Source: Actinomyces oris
Lineage (GTDB): Bacteria > Actinomycetota > Actinomycetes > Actinomycetales > Actinomycetaceae
DNA length: 64,000 nucleotides
Direction of reading: 5' to 3'
Assembly: GCF_006546825.1 (NCBI RefSeq)
Contig: NZ_VICC01000004.1
Span: 124,001-188,000, forward strand
Shown here: positions 32,327 through 41,266 of the stretch, one piece after another
How the letters are laid out: each line of letters begins with the position of its first letter
Position numbering within the stretch: position 1 is the first letter of the stretch
Translations under genes and position numbers: made by a program
The notes under the pieces: generated by a model
The model's database searches: none
What the model was told of the DNA's origin: nothing
Seen by the model: only the letters and a program-made list of their open reading frames with translations

Positions 32327-32830
32327 ATGGCACGCGCAAAGCAGCTCAGGCCCGTTGACCACCTGACCCAGTCGCTACTTGCTGACGCGGTGCGTGAGAC
32401 CGGCGCCAAGCATGCGGATGTCGGCGAGAAGGCGGGCATGTCGCAGAACCGGGTTTCGATCATTCTGCGTCTCGGAACGCCCCCTGCGACGGTTGGCGAG
32501 ATCTCTGCGATCGCCAGGGCGATCGGCCGGAGTGGATCGGAGTTCATAGCCGCCGCTGAAGCGGAAGTGGCGTCGGCAGTGGCTCGTTCGAGTTCGGACC
32601 GTACCGGTTCGGTTGCACCTTCACTAAGGTCGAGTAACGGTGCTCGCGACGGTGGGGGTAGCGATGTGGCTGTCTCCGATGGTGCGCAGGTGCTGTCGCT
32701 TCGTCCTGATGTGCCGCCGCCCCCGCCGCTCGACCAGGCTGCGGCCCGCACTGTGGGTCACCGCCCTGAGTGGGAGATGGAGAAGGCTTGCCGTGAGCGC
32801 GAAGCGAATGTGCAGCACGAAGGCGACTAA
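32327..32830 (+). CDS. XRE-type repressor (CI-like candidate)
   Basis: 167 residues. N-terminal helix-turn-helix domain (LTQSLLADAVRETGAKHADV, GEKAGMSQNRVSIILRLG, ATVGEISAIARAIG), then a disordered Ser/Pro-rich C-terminus without a LexA/CI-type peptidase. It is divergent from the early operon across the operator cluster, and is followed by an ImmA-like protease gene, the arrangement of phages whose repressor is removed by proteolysis rather than by RecA-assisted self-cleavage. No strong RBS; a leaderless start is possible (weak TTGCGC-17-CACTGT ending six bases before the ATG). Confidence 0.75.
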   Translation: MARAKQLRPVDHLTQSLLADAVRETGAKHADVGEKAGMSQNRVSIILRLGTPPATVGEISAIARAIGRSGSEFIAAAEAEVASAVARSSSDRTGSVAPSLRSSNGARDGGGSDVAVSDGAQVLSLRPDVPPPPPLDQAAARTVGHRPEWEMEKACREREANVQHEGD

Positions 32831-32963
32831 CTTACGGGTAACAATTTAGATACAACCTCAAATAAGCCGGTCTAATCAGCCCAATTCAGGCCGTGCGGAG
32901 GCAAGATAGGCCCACCTATTCACCTGTCCGGTTTCCTCCGGGCCTTCCCCTTCCTTAACTAAC

Positions 32964-33398
32964 ATGTCCCAAACAGATTGCGGGGCGCGCACGCAGCGCC
33001 CCTGGAGCACCCTGCTCTCAGCCCATCCCAACACCGACGTCTGGCCCACCAACTCTCTCCCGCCCACCGTCCTAGGGTGCACCGACGGAACTTCCATCTG
33101 GCTTACCGTCGAGCAGACCGTTGCCGAAGCGCGATGCACCCTCGTCCATGAACTCATCCACCTCGAGCGCGGGCACCGCACCTGCCAGCCTCCTGACGTC
33201 GAGGCCGACGTCGCACGTGAAGCCGCCCAACGGCTCATCCCCATCGATGAGCTCGTCGATGCGCTCACCCAGGCGCGCAGCGAGCTCGAGGCCGCAGAAC
33301 TGCTCTGGGTTGACGTCGACACCCTGCGAACCCGCCTCGCCTTCCTCGACGACGTCGAGTACTCCCGCCTTGGCCTGGCGCACGACCTCGCCTGCTAA
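32964..33398 (+). CDS. ImmA/IrrE-like metallopeptidase
   Basis: 144 residues. Zinc protease motif HELIH at 62-66 in the context LVHELIHLERGHRTC, preceded by a TVEQTVAEARCTL helix and followed by EADVAREAAQRLIP with the third, acidic ligand region. Relatives cut their partner phage repressor to trigger induction (ImmA-ImmR systems), and this gene directly follows the repressor. No RBS is visible before the ATG; the 133-base gap upstream is unusually A/T-rich and may hold a separate promoter. Confidence 0.82.
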   Translation: MSQTDCGARTQRPWSTLLSAHPNTDVWPTNSLPPTVLGCTDGTSIWLTVEQTVAEARCTLVHELIHLERGHRTCQPPDVEADVAREAAQRLIPIDELVDALTQARSELEAAELLWVDVDTLRTRLAFLDDVEYSRLGLAHDLAC

Positions 33399-33410
33399 GG
33401 CCCAGGAACA

Positions 33411-33453
33411 GTGAGGCGGCCCACCGCCCGAGATGGGTGGTGGGCCGCCTCAC
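33411..33453. terminator. 15-bp perfect hairpin, bidirectional terminator
   Basis: GTGAGGCGGCCCACC, 13-base loop, exact complement, then CGTCTTGTCTG. Lies between the converging protease and DUF2335-like genes. Confidence 0.8.
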
Positions 33454-33464
33454 CGTCTTGTCTG

Positions 33465-34034
33465 TCAGCTGTTCGGCTTATTTGAGCGACTCGCCGCGAT
33501 GATCTGGGGGCCAGCCGATACGGCTGTGGCTACTCCCGTCAAGGTCGCGGCAACGGGCTGGCCGTAGATCCCAAGGATGACTGTCGCCACAAGGAGCCCC
33601 CAAGGGAGGAAGGCGACAGCCCAGGCCGAACCAAGGAAGGCCCGAGCTTCAGCGCGTGTCGTCAGCCGCTGGTTCTCAATCTCGGCGGCTTGTCGATTCT
33701 CAGCCATCGTCAAGATGCGATCCGCGGCCCCGGGCTGCGTCCGTTCGAAGGCGCCGAAATCGCTCGGCGCAGGAAGTGGACCGGTGTAGGCCTGCGTCAG
33801 CTGGAACGACGACTGGAAGCCTGCGAGCGGCCCTCCGTCTGCATCGCCGAGGACAGGCTGCGACCAACTGACTCCCACGCCTTCGACGTCACGTCTCGCT
33901 GAGGAGTCCTCAACCGCCTGTAGTTCCCCATGCTCGGGTTCATGGCGAGGCGGAACCCCCGAGTCGCGCCGGACCGGATCGCTGCGGACATCGTCGCTAC
34001 CGTCATGGTTCGCCTCCTCTGCGGTCGTGCTCAT
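33465..34034 (-). CDS. DUF2335-like membrane protein
   Basis: 189 residues. The first 70 are disordered and charged. Then comes AYTGPLPAPSDFGAFERTQP with GAADRILTMAENRQAAEIEN, the signature of DUF2335 proteins (GPLPxPxxxxxYxxxxPGxAxRIxxMAExQ), followed by two C-terminal membrane helices (AWAVAFLPWGLLVATVILGI and TLTGVATAVSAGPQIIAA). Sits between integrase and immunity genes, on the lysogenic side of the switch, so a lysogenic-conversion or exclusion role is possible but unproven. The RBS is weak; starts further upstream are open. Confidence 0.72.
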   Translation of the reverse strand: MSTTAEEANHDGSDDVRSDPVRRDSGVPPRHEPEHGELQAVEDSSARRDVEGVGVSWSQPVLGDADGGPLAGFQSSFQLTQAYTGPLPAPSDFGAFERTQPGAADRILTMAENRQAAEIENQRLTTRAEARAFLGSAWAVAFLPWGLLVATVILGIYGQPVAATLTGVATAVSAGPQIIAASRSNKPNS

Positions 34035-34136
34035 GACATCACCATCATAGGTGCGGGGGCGTTGCCCCATGGGGGTAATCGATCCATTTGAGATTTTCCT
34101 TTCAGCAGATGGGAACAGGGATGGGGGAGTCATACA

Positions 34137-35366
34137 TCAGGTGATGGCGCCAGCAATCTCTTCCAACGAGGCAGCCTGGAGCTCCAGGCTGGGATGCTGG
34201 TAGCGGGCCGTCGTCAGAGCCTGCGTCTGCCCAAGAATCTCCTGTGCGGTCCTCAGCGAGACTCCCGCCTCGAGCAGCAGCGTTGCTGCCGTATGGCGCG
34301 CCGAATGCAGCCTCATCGTAGGCAACCCCTCCTCCTTCAGCGCCGTCTTCCAGTCCTCGTGGTCGCGGCGAGGATCGACGGGGACCCCTGGCTGTGACTC
34401 GAAGACGAACCTGGTTGGCCTAGCTGTCTCAAGATGTTCGGCGAGCGAATCGGCCAGAACCTGCGGTAAGGCGACGCGGCGTTGTGAGCCAATGGTCTTG
34501 GGACGCAGGAGCCACAGGCCGCCGTGAACCTGCTCTGCTTCCATGTGCGACGGGACCGGCGCCTCACGATCAGGGCAGTCGCCCGCCCTCCGGTAGCCAC
34601 ATGGCCAGGCTCCCAGAGCCTTGATCCCGCACCCGTGCTCCCAAGTCACCCTGCGCAGTTCCCAGGCGAGATCCACCCAGGGCATCGCATCGTCGAGGTG
34701 GAGGTGATCGAGCTGCAGGCCGAGCGCCTCACCCTGACGCTCTCCGACCATGAGCGCCAACGACCACCTCGCATGATCGCCTCGCGAGCGCCTCGCCCTC
34801 AGGAACCTGCGGGCCTCCTCAGCGCTCATCGCACGAGGCGGCTGCGACAACGTCGGCGGGGCCTTCACCAGACGCGCCACGTTCCTGGGAGCCACCCCCT
34901 CACGCTCGGCAGCCGCGAGCGCAGCGCGCAGGACTCGGTGGACTTTGGCGGCGGTGGAAGAGGATCTGCCTGACTGAGAGATGTAGCGGTGGAGGGTTCG
35001 GATGTCGCTGGAGGAGAGGCGGTCGATCCGGCAGCGACCGATAGCTGGGACGATGTGTGTGCGAGTGAGGGAGCGATAGTCGGCTGTTGTGGCGGGCTTT
35101 CGGATCGGGGCGACGTCCTGGTCGATCCACTGCTCCATCCACTCGGCAACGGTCACAGGGCGGTTGGTGGAGACGTTCCCGGTGCGGGCGAGTTCGTTCT
35201 GCGTCTCTCGCATCTTGCGCAGTGCTTCGACCTTGGAGCGGGTGCGGAATACCTTGCGGCGCCGGCGGCCGGTGGCTGGGTCCGGTGGGAGCGGGACTGC
35301 GGCCACCCACCGGCCCTGGGCGTCCTTGTAGACGGATCCCTCGCCTTTGCCCCGTCTCGCGCCCAT
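34137..35366 (-). CDS. int: Tyrosine integrase
   Basis: 409 residues from the ATG at 35366, which has AAGGAGG 7 bases upstream (a longer frame has no such signal). N-terminal AP2-like arm-binding region (GEGSVYKDAQGRWVAAV), a SAM-like core-binding domain (about 72-160), and the catalytic domain with Arg210 (GERQGEAL), Lys290 region, His354-x-x-Arg357 (LHSARHTAATLLLEAG) and nucleophile Tyr389 (TTARYQHPS). Catalyses integration at the tRNA-Lys gene 130 bases away. Same strand as the early operon but separated from it by the lysogeny genes. Confidence 0.94.
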   Translation of the reverse strand: MGARRGKGEGSVYKDAQGRWVAAVPLPPDPATGRRRRKVFRTRSKVEALRKMRETQNELARTGNVSTNRPVTVAEWMEQWIDQDVAPIRKPATTADYRSLTRTHIVPAIGRCRIDRLSSSDIRTLHRYISQSGRSSSTAAKVHRVLRAALAAAEREGVAPRNVARLVKAPPTLSQPPRAMSAEEARRFLRARRSRGDHARWSLALMVGERQGEALGLQLDHLHLDDAMPWVDLAWELRRVTWEHGCGIKALGAWPCGYRRAGDCPDREAPVPSHMEAEQVHGGLWLLRPKTIGSQRRVALPQVLADSLAEHLETARPTRFVFESQPGVPVDPRRDHEDWKTALKEEGLPTMRLHSARHTAATLLLEAGVSLRTAQEILGQTQALTTARYQHPSLELQAASLEEIAGAIT

Positions 35367-35494
35367 CCCTGTTCCTCCTTGGCTGGCTACCATGTAGCCC
35401 ATCGTGTAGCCAAAGGATACCGGAAATAGCCGACATGGGCGTCTCTAGTGAGTTGGGGGAAGCGCCGGTATTCCGCGGTGTGACGGCTTTTCGT

Positions 35495-35530
35495 TGGTAC
35501 CCCCTGTGGGGCTCGAACCCACGACCTTCG
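35495..35530. other. Prophage attachment site region (attachment core in tRNA 3' half)
   Basis: Phage integrases that use tRNA genes recombine within the 3' half and restore it with phage-borne sequence. The integrase gene is on this side and the tRNA is intact. The exact core cannot be fixed because the other attachment copy lies outside the window. Confidence 0.55.
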
Positions 35531-35571
35531 GATTAAAAGTCCGCAGCTCTGACCAACTGAGCTAAGGGGGC
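35495..35571 (-). tRNA. tRNA-Lys (anticodon TTT)
   Basis: GCCCCCT acceptor strand at 35571, D-arm AGCTCAGTTGGTCAGAGC, anticodon arm CGGACTTTTAATCCG with anticodon TTT, T-arm GTGGGTTCGAGCCCCAC, then AGGGGGTA and an encoded CCA at 35497-35495. The first acceptor pair is G-T. The 3' end faces the prophage and serves as its attachment site. Confidence 0.95.
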
Positions 35572-35780
35572 GCACCAACGGCCGGAAGCAGAGTCCAGAC
35601 GCCGTCGGCAGGGGTCAGCATAACCGGACAACCGACCACTGTGTCGAACCCGCCGCGCGGCTGGCCGCCGGCCCCTCCGTCGTCGGCCGGAAGTGAACCG
35701 GTGGGGGAGGGCCTGCCCGCTCGCGAGACAATGGGAGCGAGCGTCGTCGCCGGCGCGCCCGCACCGCGTGAGGAGTCCCC

Positions 35781-36443
35781 ATGGCCCGCCAGTTCCACCG
35801 CCCCGCCCGACTTGACCCCGAGGCCGCCGAACAGATCGAGGGCAGCACCGACACCGCCGTCGCCTCCGAGCTCGCCCATCGCGCCGCCCAGGCCCTCATC
35901 GGCGGCTTCCCCGGCACCGAGACCGAGGACGACCCCATCACCCGCTCCGGCATCGTCGCCGCGGTCGCCACCAACGGCATCGACGACATCGCCGAGCTGT
36001 GGGCCGACTCCCCGGCCACCACCCTGCCCGGCACCCTGTGGCGCCTCTTCCTCGTGCGCGAGTGGATCCGCCGCGACCCCGAGCTCGTCGCCCGCCGCTA
36101 TGCCACCGTCATCGACCTCACCGAGGCTGACGACGCCACCAACGCCCGCCTCGAGTCCGCCCTCGGCGAGGCGCGCCCCGCGCCCTCCCCGACCGACCTG
36201 CGCGAGCGTCTCGACGCCGTCCTGGCCGGCAGCGTCGAGGGCTCCGTTACCGAGATCGCCCCGCTGCTGAGCGCCACCGCCGGATTCCTGCGCGCCCTGG
36301 CGGCCGGCTCCAACCCCGTGTGGATCGAGGACGACGCCGACGAGCTCGCCGACCGCGTCACCCGCCGCGACTCCGCCCTCCTGGCCACCGCCGATGAGCT
36401 CACCGACGCCGCCCGCCGCGCCGCCACCGGACTCCTCGACTGA
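35781..36443 (+). CDS. Conserved actinobacterial protein of unknown function
   Basis: 220 residues, first chromosomal gene after the prophage. Acidic, mostly helical, no membrane segment. GAGGAG lies 6 bases before the ATG. Blocks such as ASELAHRAAQALIGGFPGTE, LPGTLWRLFLVREWIRRDPE and VARRYATVIDLTEADD look like a family seen in related actinobacteria, often mislabelled in databases. No catalytic motif. It probably defines the chromosomal gene order before phage insertion. Confidence 0.72.
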   Translation: MARQFHRPARLDPEAAEQIEGSTDTAVASELAHRAAQALIGGFPGTETEDDPITRSGIVAAVATNGIDDIAELWADSPATTLPGTLWRLFLVREWIRRDPELVARRYATVIDLTEADDATNARLESALGEARPAPSPTDLRERLDAVLAGSVEGSVTEIAPLLSATAGFLRALAAGSNPVWIEDDADELADRVTRRDSALLATADELTDAARRAATGLLD

Positions 36444-36478
36444 GAGGGCCTTGCGCAGGGGCGATCCGGGCGCGAGAT

Positions 36479-36598
36479 GTCCAAATCGGATACAAAGGCC
36501 CGAAGTGAGTGTGTGAAGGTAGATCAGAACCGCATGATTCCGCGGATCTGTTGACGGTGTGAAGAGTGCGCAAGCTCCTTTGTCTCCGATTTGGACAC
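36479..36598. repeat. 120-bp inverted-repeat element, copy 1
   Basis: Begins TGTCCAAATCGGATACAAAG and ends CTTTGTCTCCGATTTGGACA, so the ends are near-perfect inverted repeats of about 20 bases. A core AACCGCATGATTC lies near the middle. The whole element matches copy 2 at 48,059 in reverse orientation without gaps. It fills most of the 337-base gap between the 220-residue protein and ppk; nothing else is visible there apart from the ppk upstream region. Confidence 0.85.
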
Positions 36599-36780
36599 GA
36601 TCGGCACCATTGGCGAGATCATGCGCGCTTCGTTGGACGAGACGTGGGGGAGCGCGCAGCGGGGGCGCCTACCACCCGTGAGTCCCAAAGAGCGGGCGTG
36701 AGCTGCGGCGCCTCGCATATTCGCTGAACTGGGGCGGACCCCCGCCCCACAAGGCCGCCCGGACGTGGGACCATGTGGCC

Positions 36781-39741
36781 ATGACCAACGACGCCCCCCA
36801 CTCCGCCCCCACCCCGCTCTCCCGCTTCCTGGGCGGGTGGATGCGTCACCCCAGCCCCCAGGAGCCCGAGCAGGTGCCCGACGACGCCGAGGCGACCGAG
36901 GCTGCCGAAACTGTTGAAGCCGCGGAAGCCACTGAGGCCGCCGAGTCGGCGGCCTCGCCCGAGGCCGCGAGCACCGACGGGCCGGCCGTCTCCGCCGAGG
37001 TCCCCGGCCCCGACGCCCAGGGCGAGCCCGACGCCGCCCCGACCGCCCTCGGCGGCTCCTCCACCGCTGACGAGACCCCCGTGGGGCAGGAGGCCCCCGA
37101 GCGCGCCGAGGCCACGGAAGAATCCCCCAGCCCGGCCGACCCGCACGGCTCCGAACGCGCTGACGACCCGGCCGACTCCACCAACCCCGACGACCCCGAG
37201 GGTGCCGAGGAGACGGTCGAGGAGGAGCACGTCATCGAGGTCGCCGACCCGCGCGACTTCGCCGACGACTCCGGCCCCCAGTACGAGGACGAGGACTTCG
37301 ACGACATCGTCGACGGTGAGGCGGCCCCCGCCCCCGGCCCTATCGGCATCGCGACCCCCGCCATCGCCCCCTCCTCCATCACCTCCGCCAGCTCGCACTC
37401 GGCCCCGTCTGCCGCCGAGGCCCAGGCGGCGCCGGCTGCCGTGGCGCCGGGGGACCCGGGTCTGCCCGCTCCCGGCAGCGTCCCCAGTGCGGGCCCCGCC
37501 GCCGGCTCCGCCAGCGCCCCCTCCGCAGCCTCCTCACTGAGCACGGCCGGTGCGGCCGGTGCCAGCACTGCCGACGCCGCGGCCTCAGCCGCTTCCGCCG
37601 ACACCGCCCAGGTGGACCCCGAGGATCTCCTGCCGCCCCTGGAGTCCTTCAAGAACCGCTTCATCGACCGGGAGCTGACCTGGCTGGACTTCAACGAGCG
37701 CGTCCTGGAGCAGGCCGAGGACCACACCCTGCCCCTGCTGGAGCGCGCCTGGTTCCTGTCGATCTTCTCCTCCAACCTGGACGAGTTCTACATGGTGCGC
37801 GTCGCCGGGCTCATGCGCCGCATCAAGGCCGGCATCACCCCGGTGCGCGCCTCCGGCCTGGACGCCCACCAGGTCTTGGCCCAGGTCACCAGCCGCACCA
37901 AGGAGCTCACCGCCCGCCAGGCCGCCCTCTTCCAGGAGGACATCCGTCCGGCCCTGGCCGAGCGCAACGTGAAGATCCTGGGCTGGGACGAGCTCAACTC
38001 CGACCAGCAGGAGCGCCTGACCCGCTACTTCCGCCACCAGATCTACCCGGTCCTCACCCCGCTGGCGGTCGACCCCTCCCACCCCTTCCCCTACATCTCG
38101 GGCCTGTCCCTCAACCTCGCCGTCATCCTGCGCAATCCGCGCAGCGGCAAGGAGCACTTCGCCCGCATCAAGGTGCCCGACTCCCTGCCGCGCCTCATCC
38201 AGGTCCCCGGCCGCGAGCTCGACGCCGCGGACAAGGCCGCCGGCTGCGCCGTCATCCCCATCGAGATCGTCATCGGCCAGCACCTCGACCACCTCTTCCC
38301 GGGCATGGACATCCTGGAGCACCACCTCTTCCGGGTTACCCGCAACGAGGACCTCGAGGTCGAGGAGGACGACGCCGAGAACCTCCTCAAGGCCATGGAG
38401 AAGGAGCTCGAGCGGCGCCGCTTCGGCGACTGTGTGCGCCTGGAGGTGGAGGACACCATCTCCCCCTTCGCCCGCCGCTACCTGGTGCGCGCCCTGGGCC
38501 TCAAGGGCGACGACGTCTTCGAGCTCCCCGCCCCCCTGGACCTGACCTGCCTCAACCAGCTCCACGACCTGGACATCCCCGACCTGAAGTACCCGCGCTT
38601 TGTGCCGGTGACGGCCGCGGGCCTGGCCGCCTACGAGTCCTCCTCCGCTCCGGACGTCTTCGCCGCCATGCGCGAGCACGACGTCCTGCTGCACCACCCC
38701 TACGACTCCTTCTCCACTTCGGTCCAGGAGTTCGTGGCCCAGGCCGCCGCCGACCCCAAGGTCCTGGCCATCAAGCAGACCCTCTACCGCACCTCCGGTG
38801 ATTCCCCGATCGTGGACGCCCTCATCGAGGCCGCCGATGCCGGCAAGCAGGTCGTGGCCATCGTGGAGATCAAGGCCCGTTTCGATGAGGAGGCCAACAT
38901 CTCCTGGGCCCGCAAGCTCGAGCGCGCCGGCGTCCACGTCGTCTACGGCATGGTCGGCCTCAAGACGCACTGCAAGCTGCTGCTGGTCGTGCGCCAGGAG
39001 TCCGACGGCCTGCGCCGCTACTGCCACGTCGGCACCGGCAACTACCATCCCAAGACCGCCCGCGGCTACGAGGACCTGGGGCTGCTGACCTGCGACCGCG
39101 ACGTCGCCCAGGACCTGACCACCCTGTTCAACCAGCTCTCCGGCTACGCCCCGCGCGCCCGCTTCCGCCGCCTGCTCGTGGCCCCCCGCGGCCTGCGCGA
39201 CGGGCTCGTGGAGCACATCGAGCAGGAGATCGCCAACCGGAAGGCCGGCCTGCCCGCCTGGATCCGCATCAAGGTCAACTCCATCGTCGACGAGACCGTC
39301 ATCGACGCCCTCTACCGCGCCTCGCGCGCCGGGGTACCGGTCGACATCGTCGTGCGCGGCATCTGCGGCCTGCGCGCCGGCGTCGAAGGCCTCAGCGAGA
39401 ACATCCGCGTGCGCTCCATCCTGGGGCGCTTCCTGGAGCACTCGCGCATCTACGCCTTCGCGGCCGGCGGCCAGACCAAGCTGTTCATCGGCTCGGCCGA
39501 CCTCATGCACCGCAACCTCGACCGCCGCGTCGAGGCGCTGGTGCGCATCACCGACCCCGCCATGGTCGAGGACCTCGAGTGGCTGGTCACCCACTGTGCC
39601 TCCGACGACGTCGCCTCCTGGCACCTCCAGCCCGACGGATCCTGGGAGCGTCGCCTCCTCGACGCCGAGGGCAACCGCCTCGAGGACATCCAGGACAGCC
39701 TCATGGCCCGGGCGCGCTCGCGCGTCAAGGGCCGGCACTGA
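36781..39741 (+). CDS. ppk1: Polyphosphate kinase 1 with long disordered N-terminus
   Basis: About 986 residues; typical enzymes have about 690-740. Makes polyphosphate from ATP. Residues 1-283 are an Ala/Glu/Pro/Asp-rich, disordered extension. The enzyme proper starts at [20 protein letters not shown] and includes [16 protein letters not shown], the phospho-acceptor His near 749 in [20 protein letters not shown], and [19 protein letters not shown]. The ATG at 36781 or a GTG two codons earlier are both possible; GGGA lies just upstream. Followed after 12 bases by mutT1. Grouped with pst, so part of phosphate storage. Confidence 0.95.
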   Translation: MTNDAPHSAPTPLSRFLGGWMRHPSPQEPEQVPDDAEATEAAETVEAAEATEAAESAASPEAASTDGPAVSAEVPGPDAQGEPDAAPTALGGSSTADETPVGQEAPERAEATEESPSPADPHGSERADDPADSTNPDDPEGAEETVEEEHVIEVADPRDFADDSGPQYEDEDFDDIVDGEAAPAPGPIGIATPAIAPSSITSASSHSAPSAAEAQAAPAAVAPGDPGLPAPGSVPSAGPAAGSASAPSAASSLSTAGAAGASTADAAASAASADTAQVDPEDLLPPLESFKNRFIDRELTWLDFNERVLEQAEDHTLPLLERAWFLSIFSSNLDEFYMVRVAGLMRRIKAGITPVRASGLDAHQVLAQVTSRTKELTARQAALFQEDIRPALAERNVKILGWDELNSDQQERLTRYFRHQIYPVLTPLAVDPSHPFPYISGLSLNLAVILRNPRSGKEHFARIKVPDSLPRLIQVPGRELDAADKAAGCAVIPIEIVIGQHLDHLFPGMDILEHHLFRVTRNEDLEVEEDDAENLLKAMEKELERRRFGDCVRLEVEDTISPFARRYLVRALGLKGDDVFELPAPLDLTCLNQLHDLDIPDLKYPRFVPVTAAGLAAYESSSAPDVFAAMREHDVLLHHPYDSFSTSVQEFVAQAAADPKVLAIKQTLYRTSGDSPIVDALIEAADAGKQVVAIVEIKARFDEEANISWARKLERAGVHVVYGMVGLKTHCKLLLVVRQESDGLRRYCHVGTGNYHPKTARGYEDLGLLTCDRDVAQDLTTLFNQLSGYAPRARFRRLLVAPRGLRDGLVEHIEQEIANRKAGLPAWIRIKVNSIVDETVIDALYRASRAGVPVDIVVRGICGLRAGVEGLSENIRVRSILGRFLEHSRIYAFAAGGQTKLFIGSADLMHRNLDRRVEALVRITDPAMVEDLEWLVTHCASDDVASWHLQPDGSWERRLLDAEGNRLEDIQDSLMARARSRVKGRH

Positions 39742-39753
39742 GACGGCCGTGCC

Positions 39754-40782
39754 ATGAGCCCCTCCAGCAAGAAGAACAGACCGCGCGAGACCGTGAAGGC
39801 CGCCGGCGCCCTCGTGTGGCGTGAGAACGGCAAGCACCTCGAGGTGCTCCTGGTCCACCGTCCCCGCTACGACGACTGGTCCATTCCCAAGGGCAAGGTC
39901 GAGTCCTGCGAGTCGGTGCGCACCTGCGCCGTACGTGAGGTCGCTGAGGAGACCGGCGTCCAGGTCATCCTGGGCCAGCCCCTCAGCCGCGTGCGCTACA
40001 AGATCGGCGACGGCTCGCGCAAAGAGGTCCACTACTGGGCCGCCCGCGTCGCCCCCGAGGCCTCGGCCGCCGTCGCCGCCCGTTGCGCCGTCAAGCCCGC
40101 CTCGGCCAAGGAGATCGACGGCGTCGAGTGGCTGCGCGTGGGTCAGGCCCGCAAGCGCCTGACCTACTCCTACGACCGCGACCTGCTCGGAGAGCTCGTC
40201 GACCTGTGGGAGGACGGCAAGCTCGACACCTGGACCCTGGTCCTCGTGCGCCACGGCCGCGCCGTCAAGCGCTCCGTGTGGAACCGCCCCAAGGAGCGGG
40301 ACAAGGAGACCGACGAGGCCACCCGCCCCCTGACCCACGACCAGGGCGAGACCCGGGCTCGTGCCCTGGTCCCGATCCTGGCCGCCTACGGGGTCGGGCG
40401 CGTCATCACCAGCCCCTGGAAGCGCTGCGTGGACACGGTCGCCCCCTACGCCGCGGCCGCGGGCCTGAACCTGGAGACGGCCGGGGCCTTCACCGAGATG
40501 GCCCACGCCCAGAGCCCCAAGGGCGTGCGCTCCGTGGTCAAGAAGGTTCTGCGCGTGCGCGAGGAGCCGACGGCGCTGTGCACCCACCGGCCCGTCCTGC
40601 CCACGATCATGGAGGTCGTCTCCCAGTACGCCCCCGGCCGGCTCCTGCGCTCCGTGCCCGACCGGGACCCCTGGCTCAAGACCGGCGAGATCCTAGTGGT
40701 CCACATGGCCCGCCGCCCCCGCGGCAAGATCCGCGCCGTCGCCATCGAGAAGCAGCGCCCCGTCCTGTCCGAAGGCCGCTGA
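39754..40782 (+). CDS. mutT1: MutT1-type Nudix hydrolase with histidine phosphatase domain
   Basis: 342 residues. Residues 12-145 are a Nudix domain with box G47-x5-E53-x7-REVAEETG (61-68). Residues 160-342 form a phosphoglycerate-mutase-like histidine phosphatase with LVRHGRA (His167) and a SPWKRCVDT segment. Mycobacterial MutT1 has the same two-domain plan and removes oxidised and dinucleoside polyphosphate nucleotides. The CTHRPVLPTIMEV segment supplies the second phosphatase His. It lies 12 bases after ppk1, the order common in actinobacteria. Confidence 0.92.
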   Translation: MSPSSKKNRPRETVKAAGALVWRENGKHLEVLLVHRPRYDDWSIPKGKVESCESVRTCAVREVAEETGVQVILGQPLSRVRYKIGDGSRKEVHYWAARVAPEASAAVAARCAVKPASAKEIDGVEWLRVGQARKRLTYSYDRDLLGELVDLWEDGKLDTWTLVLVRHGRAVKRSVWNRPKERDKETDEATRPLTHDQGETRARALVPILAAYGVGRVITSPWKRCVDTVAPYAAAAGLNLETAGAFTEMAHAQSPKGVRSVVKKVLRVREEPTALCTHRPVLPTIMEVVSQYAPGRLLRSVPDRDPWLKTGEILVVHMARRPRGKIRAVAIEKQRPVLSEGR

Positions 40783-40794
40783 CCGGCGCCCTGG

Positions 40795-41070
40795 TTACTC
40801 AGGCTGCGAGCGGGACCTGCGCCATGCCAGGAAGGCGAGGACGTCGAGGGCCAGGAGGCTGAGCAGTGAGGCGTGCGCGGCGAACCAGAACGGTGTGGCG
40901 TGGGGCAGTAGCCGGCTGGGGTCGAAACCGTGCTCCTCGGCACGGTTGACCGCCTCGGCGTCGGCATTGCTCCACAGCACGAAGAAGCTGATGACCGAGA
41001 TGTTGAGCGCCGCCAGCACGGAGAGGAACGCGGGGCGTGAGGAGATCGTGAGGTTGCGGTCGTGCGTCAT
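40795..41070 (-). CDS. Small two-TM membrane protein
   Basis: 91 residues. GAAGGA lies 7 bases before the ATG. Two hydrophobic helices: FLSVLAALNISVISFFVLW and FAAHASLLSLLALDVLAFLAW, separated by a charged loop with EAVNRAEEHGFDP. Divergent from pstS; the PHO-box-like repeats lie between the two, so it may share phosphate control. It converges with mutT1, 12 bases apart. No family recognised. Confidence 0.65.
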   Translation of the reverse strand: MTHDRNLTISSRPAFLSVLAALNISVISFFVLWSNADAEAVNRAEEHGFDPSRLLPHATPFWFAAHASLLSLLALDVLAFLAWRRSRSQPE

Positions 41071-41141
41071 GTCGATGTCCTTCATCTGAAGTTGCCGTCT
41101 GCCCACCACCGTATCGACATATGACCGTCCTCACGGGAGGT

Positions 41142-41169
41142 GTTTACCAACCGTTTACCCCGGTCACCC
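41142..41169 (+). promoter_or_regulatory. PHO-box-like direct repeats upstream of pstS
   Basis: GTTTACC at 41142 and again at 41153, exactly 11 bases apart, with a degenerate GGTCACC after them. Actinobacterial PhoP boxes are 11-base direct repeats of GTTCACC type, so this is a good match in spacing and sequence. Lies 98-125 bases before the pstS start. Confidence 0.65.
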
Positions 41170-41266
41170 GGAACCTTCATCCGGGGCGCCTATCGTGACC
41201 GCTGCCTGACAATCACCCGGTATCCGACTGGACCCCCGACCCCCTCTGACTGAGCGAGGAGAGCCT

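Larger units (their letters stand above)
1..35530. mobile_element. Temperate siphophage prophage, left end outside window
   Basis: Contains a complete order of siphophage modules: integrase, immunity region, replication genes, terminase, portal, capsid, connectors, tail tube, tape measure, tail tip and the start of lysis. The right boundary is placed at the 3' end of tRNA-Lys because the tyrosine integrase gene lies directly beside it, the usual arrangement for tRNA-targeting phages. The matching attachment copy must lie left of base 1 and cannot be seen. No interrupted structural gene was found, so the element could be inducible. The tape measure of 1411 residues predicts a tail of roughly 210 nm by the usual 1.5 angstrom per residue rule (inference). 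Confidence 0.93.

Noticed and set aside
37585-40587. 1000-codon open frame antisense to ppk1 and mutT1
   Set aside because: It is a product of the high GC third-position pattern on the real strand; the real genes have full family motifs and this frame has none.
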